Below the pieces are notes generated by a model, which saw only the letters and a program-made list of their open reading frames with translations, was not told the DNA's origin and did no database searches. The position numbers were made by a program, and so were the translations under genes. A stretch of 64,000 nucleotides of DNA from Molanna angustata (lineage: Eukaryota; Arthropoda; Insecta; Trichoptera; Molannidae), in assembly GCA_963576475.1 (NCBI GenBank), contig OY754990.1, forward strand, positions 7,903,985 to 7,967,984. The letters run 5' to 3'. This document shows, one piece after another, positions 63,355 to 64,000 of the stretch. How positions within the stretch are numbered: the first letter of the stretch is position 1; each line of letters opens with the position of its first letter.

Positions 63355-64000
63355 ATACATACATACATACATACATACATACCATCACGCCATATCCCTT
63401 ACGGGGTAAGCAGAGAGAACCGAGCGCCATACTCCTCTATTTTTGCATACATTCCTAGCTTCCTTTACATCCATACATCGTCTCATACATGCTCGTCGAT
63501 TATTCAAGCTTCTAATATTTCCTTCATTCAGAATATCATTCACATGGTCATGCCATCCCTTTCTGGGCGGCCCCTACTATTCACTCCATCTCTTACACCC
63601 ATGTATATTTTTTTGGTCAGTCGTTCATCATTCATTCTTTCTATATATCCAAACCACCTCAAAGCATTCACTTTCATTTTACATATAATATCCTTCTTTA
63701 TCTTGCATTCTCTCCTTATGTCCTCATTTTTTATTCCATCATATATCGTTCTATTACATACTCTTCTTAGTGATCTCATTTCCACAGCATTTATTCTACT
63801 TTCATGCGTCTTTTGCCACGTCCATGTTTCACTGGCATACATCAAAGTGGGCACTACAATTGCATTATGTACGGCAATTTTGGCTTCCTTTGAGATGCTT
63901 GGATCGGACATTACTGGTCTGAGAGCTCCGTTTATTCTGTTATCTGCCATAACTCTTCTTTCAATGTCTTTATCAGGTCTTCCATTCCTTTCAAACATAC
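63355..64000 (-). pseudogene. RTE-a LINE C-terminus with GTAT tail, runs off the right edge
   Basis: Minus-strand reading MFERNGRPDKDIERRVMADN, VHNAIVVPTLMYASETWTWQ, VNALRWFGYIERMNDERLTK, frameshift near 63565, then MRRCMDVKEARNVCKNRGVW and RSVLSAYPVRDMA and stop at 63385. The tail is six ATAC/GTAT units (63355-63381), showing directly that RTE-a ends in a short tandem repeat. The 5' part continues beyond the window. Confidence 0.9.

Overview
The window is eukaryotic DNA: AT-rich, intron-dominated and packed with transposable-element (TE) debris. I infer an insect, most likely a moth or butterfly. The reasons are the mix of RTE, L2/CR1-like, Jockey-like and R1-like non-LTR fragments, several tRNA-derived SINE families, and a host gene that reads as an insect irre/nephrin-type cell-adhesion gene. 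Nothing bacterial (operons, rRNA, CRISPR) is present. Almost every ORF is a 5'-truncated, mutated retrotransposon C-terminus or a tandem-repeat artefact.

Host gene. Three minus-strand exons with GT-AG borders and matching phases encode the start of a kirre/roughest (irregular chiasm C) immunoglobulin-superfamily protein. Coding exon 1 is 52300-52536 (start codon, signal anchor, start of Ig1). Exon 2 is 45617-45767 and exon 3 is 7483-7563 (both Ig1). Intron 1 is about 6.5 kb, intron 2 about 38 kb, and intron 3 runs off the left edge. The rest of the protein must lie outside the window.

Layout. 1-7.4 kb: intron 3, with a (TA)n tract, a perfect 117-bp inverted repeat, LINE and SINE fragments and an ATTC microsatellite. 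7.5-45.6 kb: intron 2, with nested LINEs and SINEs, a 137-bp satellite array (24.86-27.76 kb), two copies of a 1-kb repeat (rep-X), a 900-bp DNA transposon with long terminal inverted repeats, and a 121-bp array. 45.8-52.3 kb: intron 1, with RTE fragments, a third rep-X copy carrying a nine-copy 107-bp array, and a SINE with an 18-bp target-site duplication. 52.5-64 kb: upstream of the start codon, with more LINEs, a second array of the same 137-bp satellite (57.40-60.85 kb), a MITE and RTE fragments.

Working names used below are local, not database names. RTE-a to RTE-e are RTE-type LINE families. SINE-a to SINE-d are tRNA-derived SINEs. rep-X is a Helentron/HINE-like 1-kb repeat. rep-Y is the dispersed repeat homologous to the 137-bp satellite. 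rep-Z is a repeat of about 410 bp. rep-H, rep-D and MITE-M are smaller families.

The most interesting theme is birth of tandem arrays from dispersed repeats. The 137-bp satellite is colinear with rep-Y, the 107-bp array is an internal amplification of rep-X, and the 121-bp array sits inside an inverted-terminus insertion. All lie in or beside one host gene. Family names were assigned by reading motifs, without database searches.
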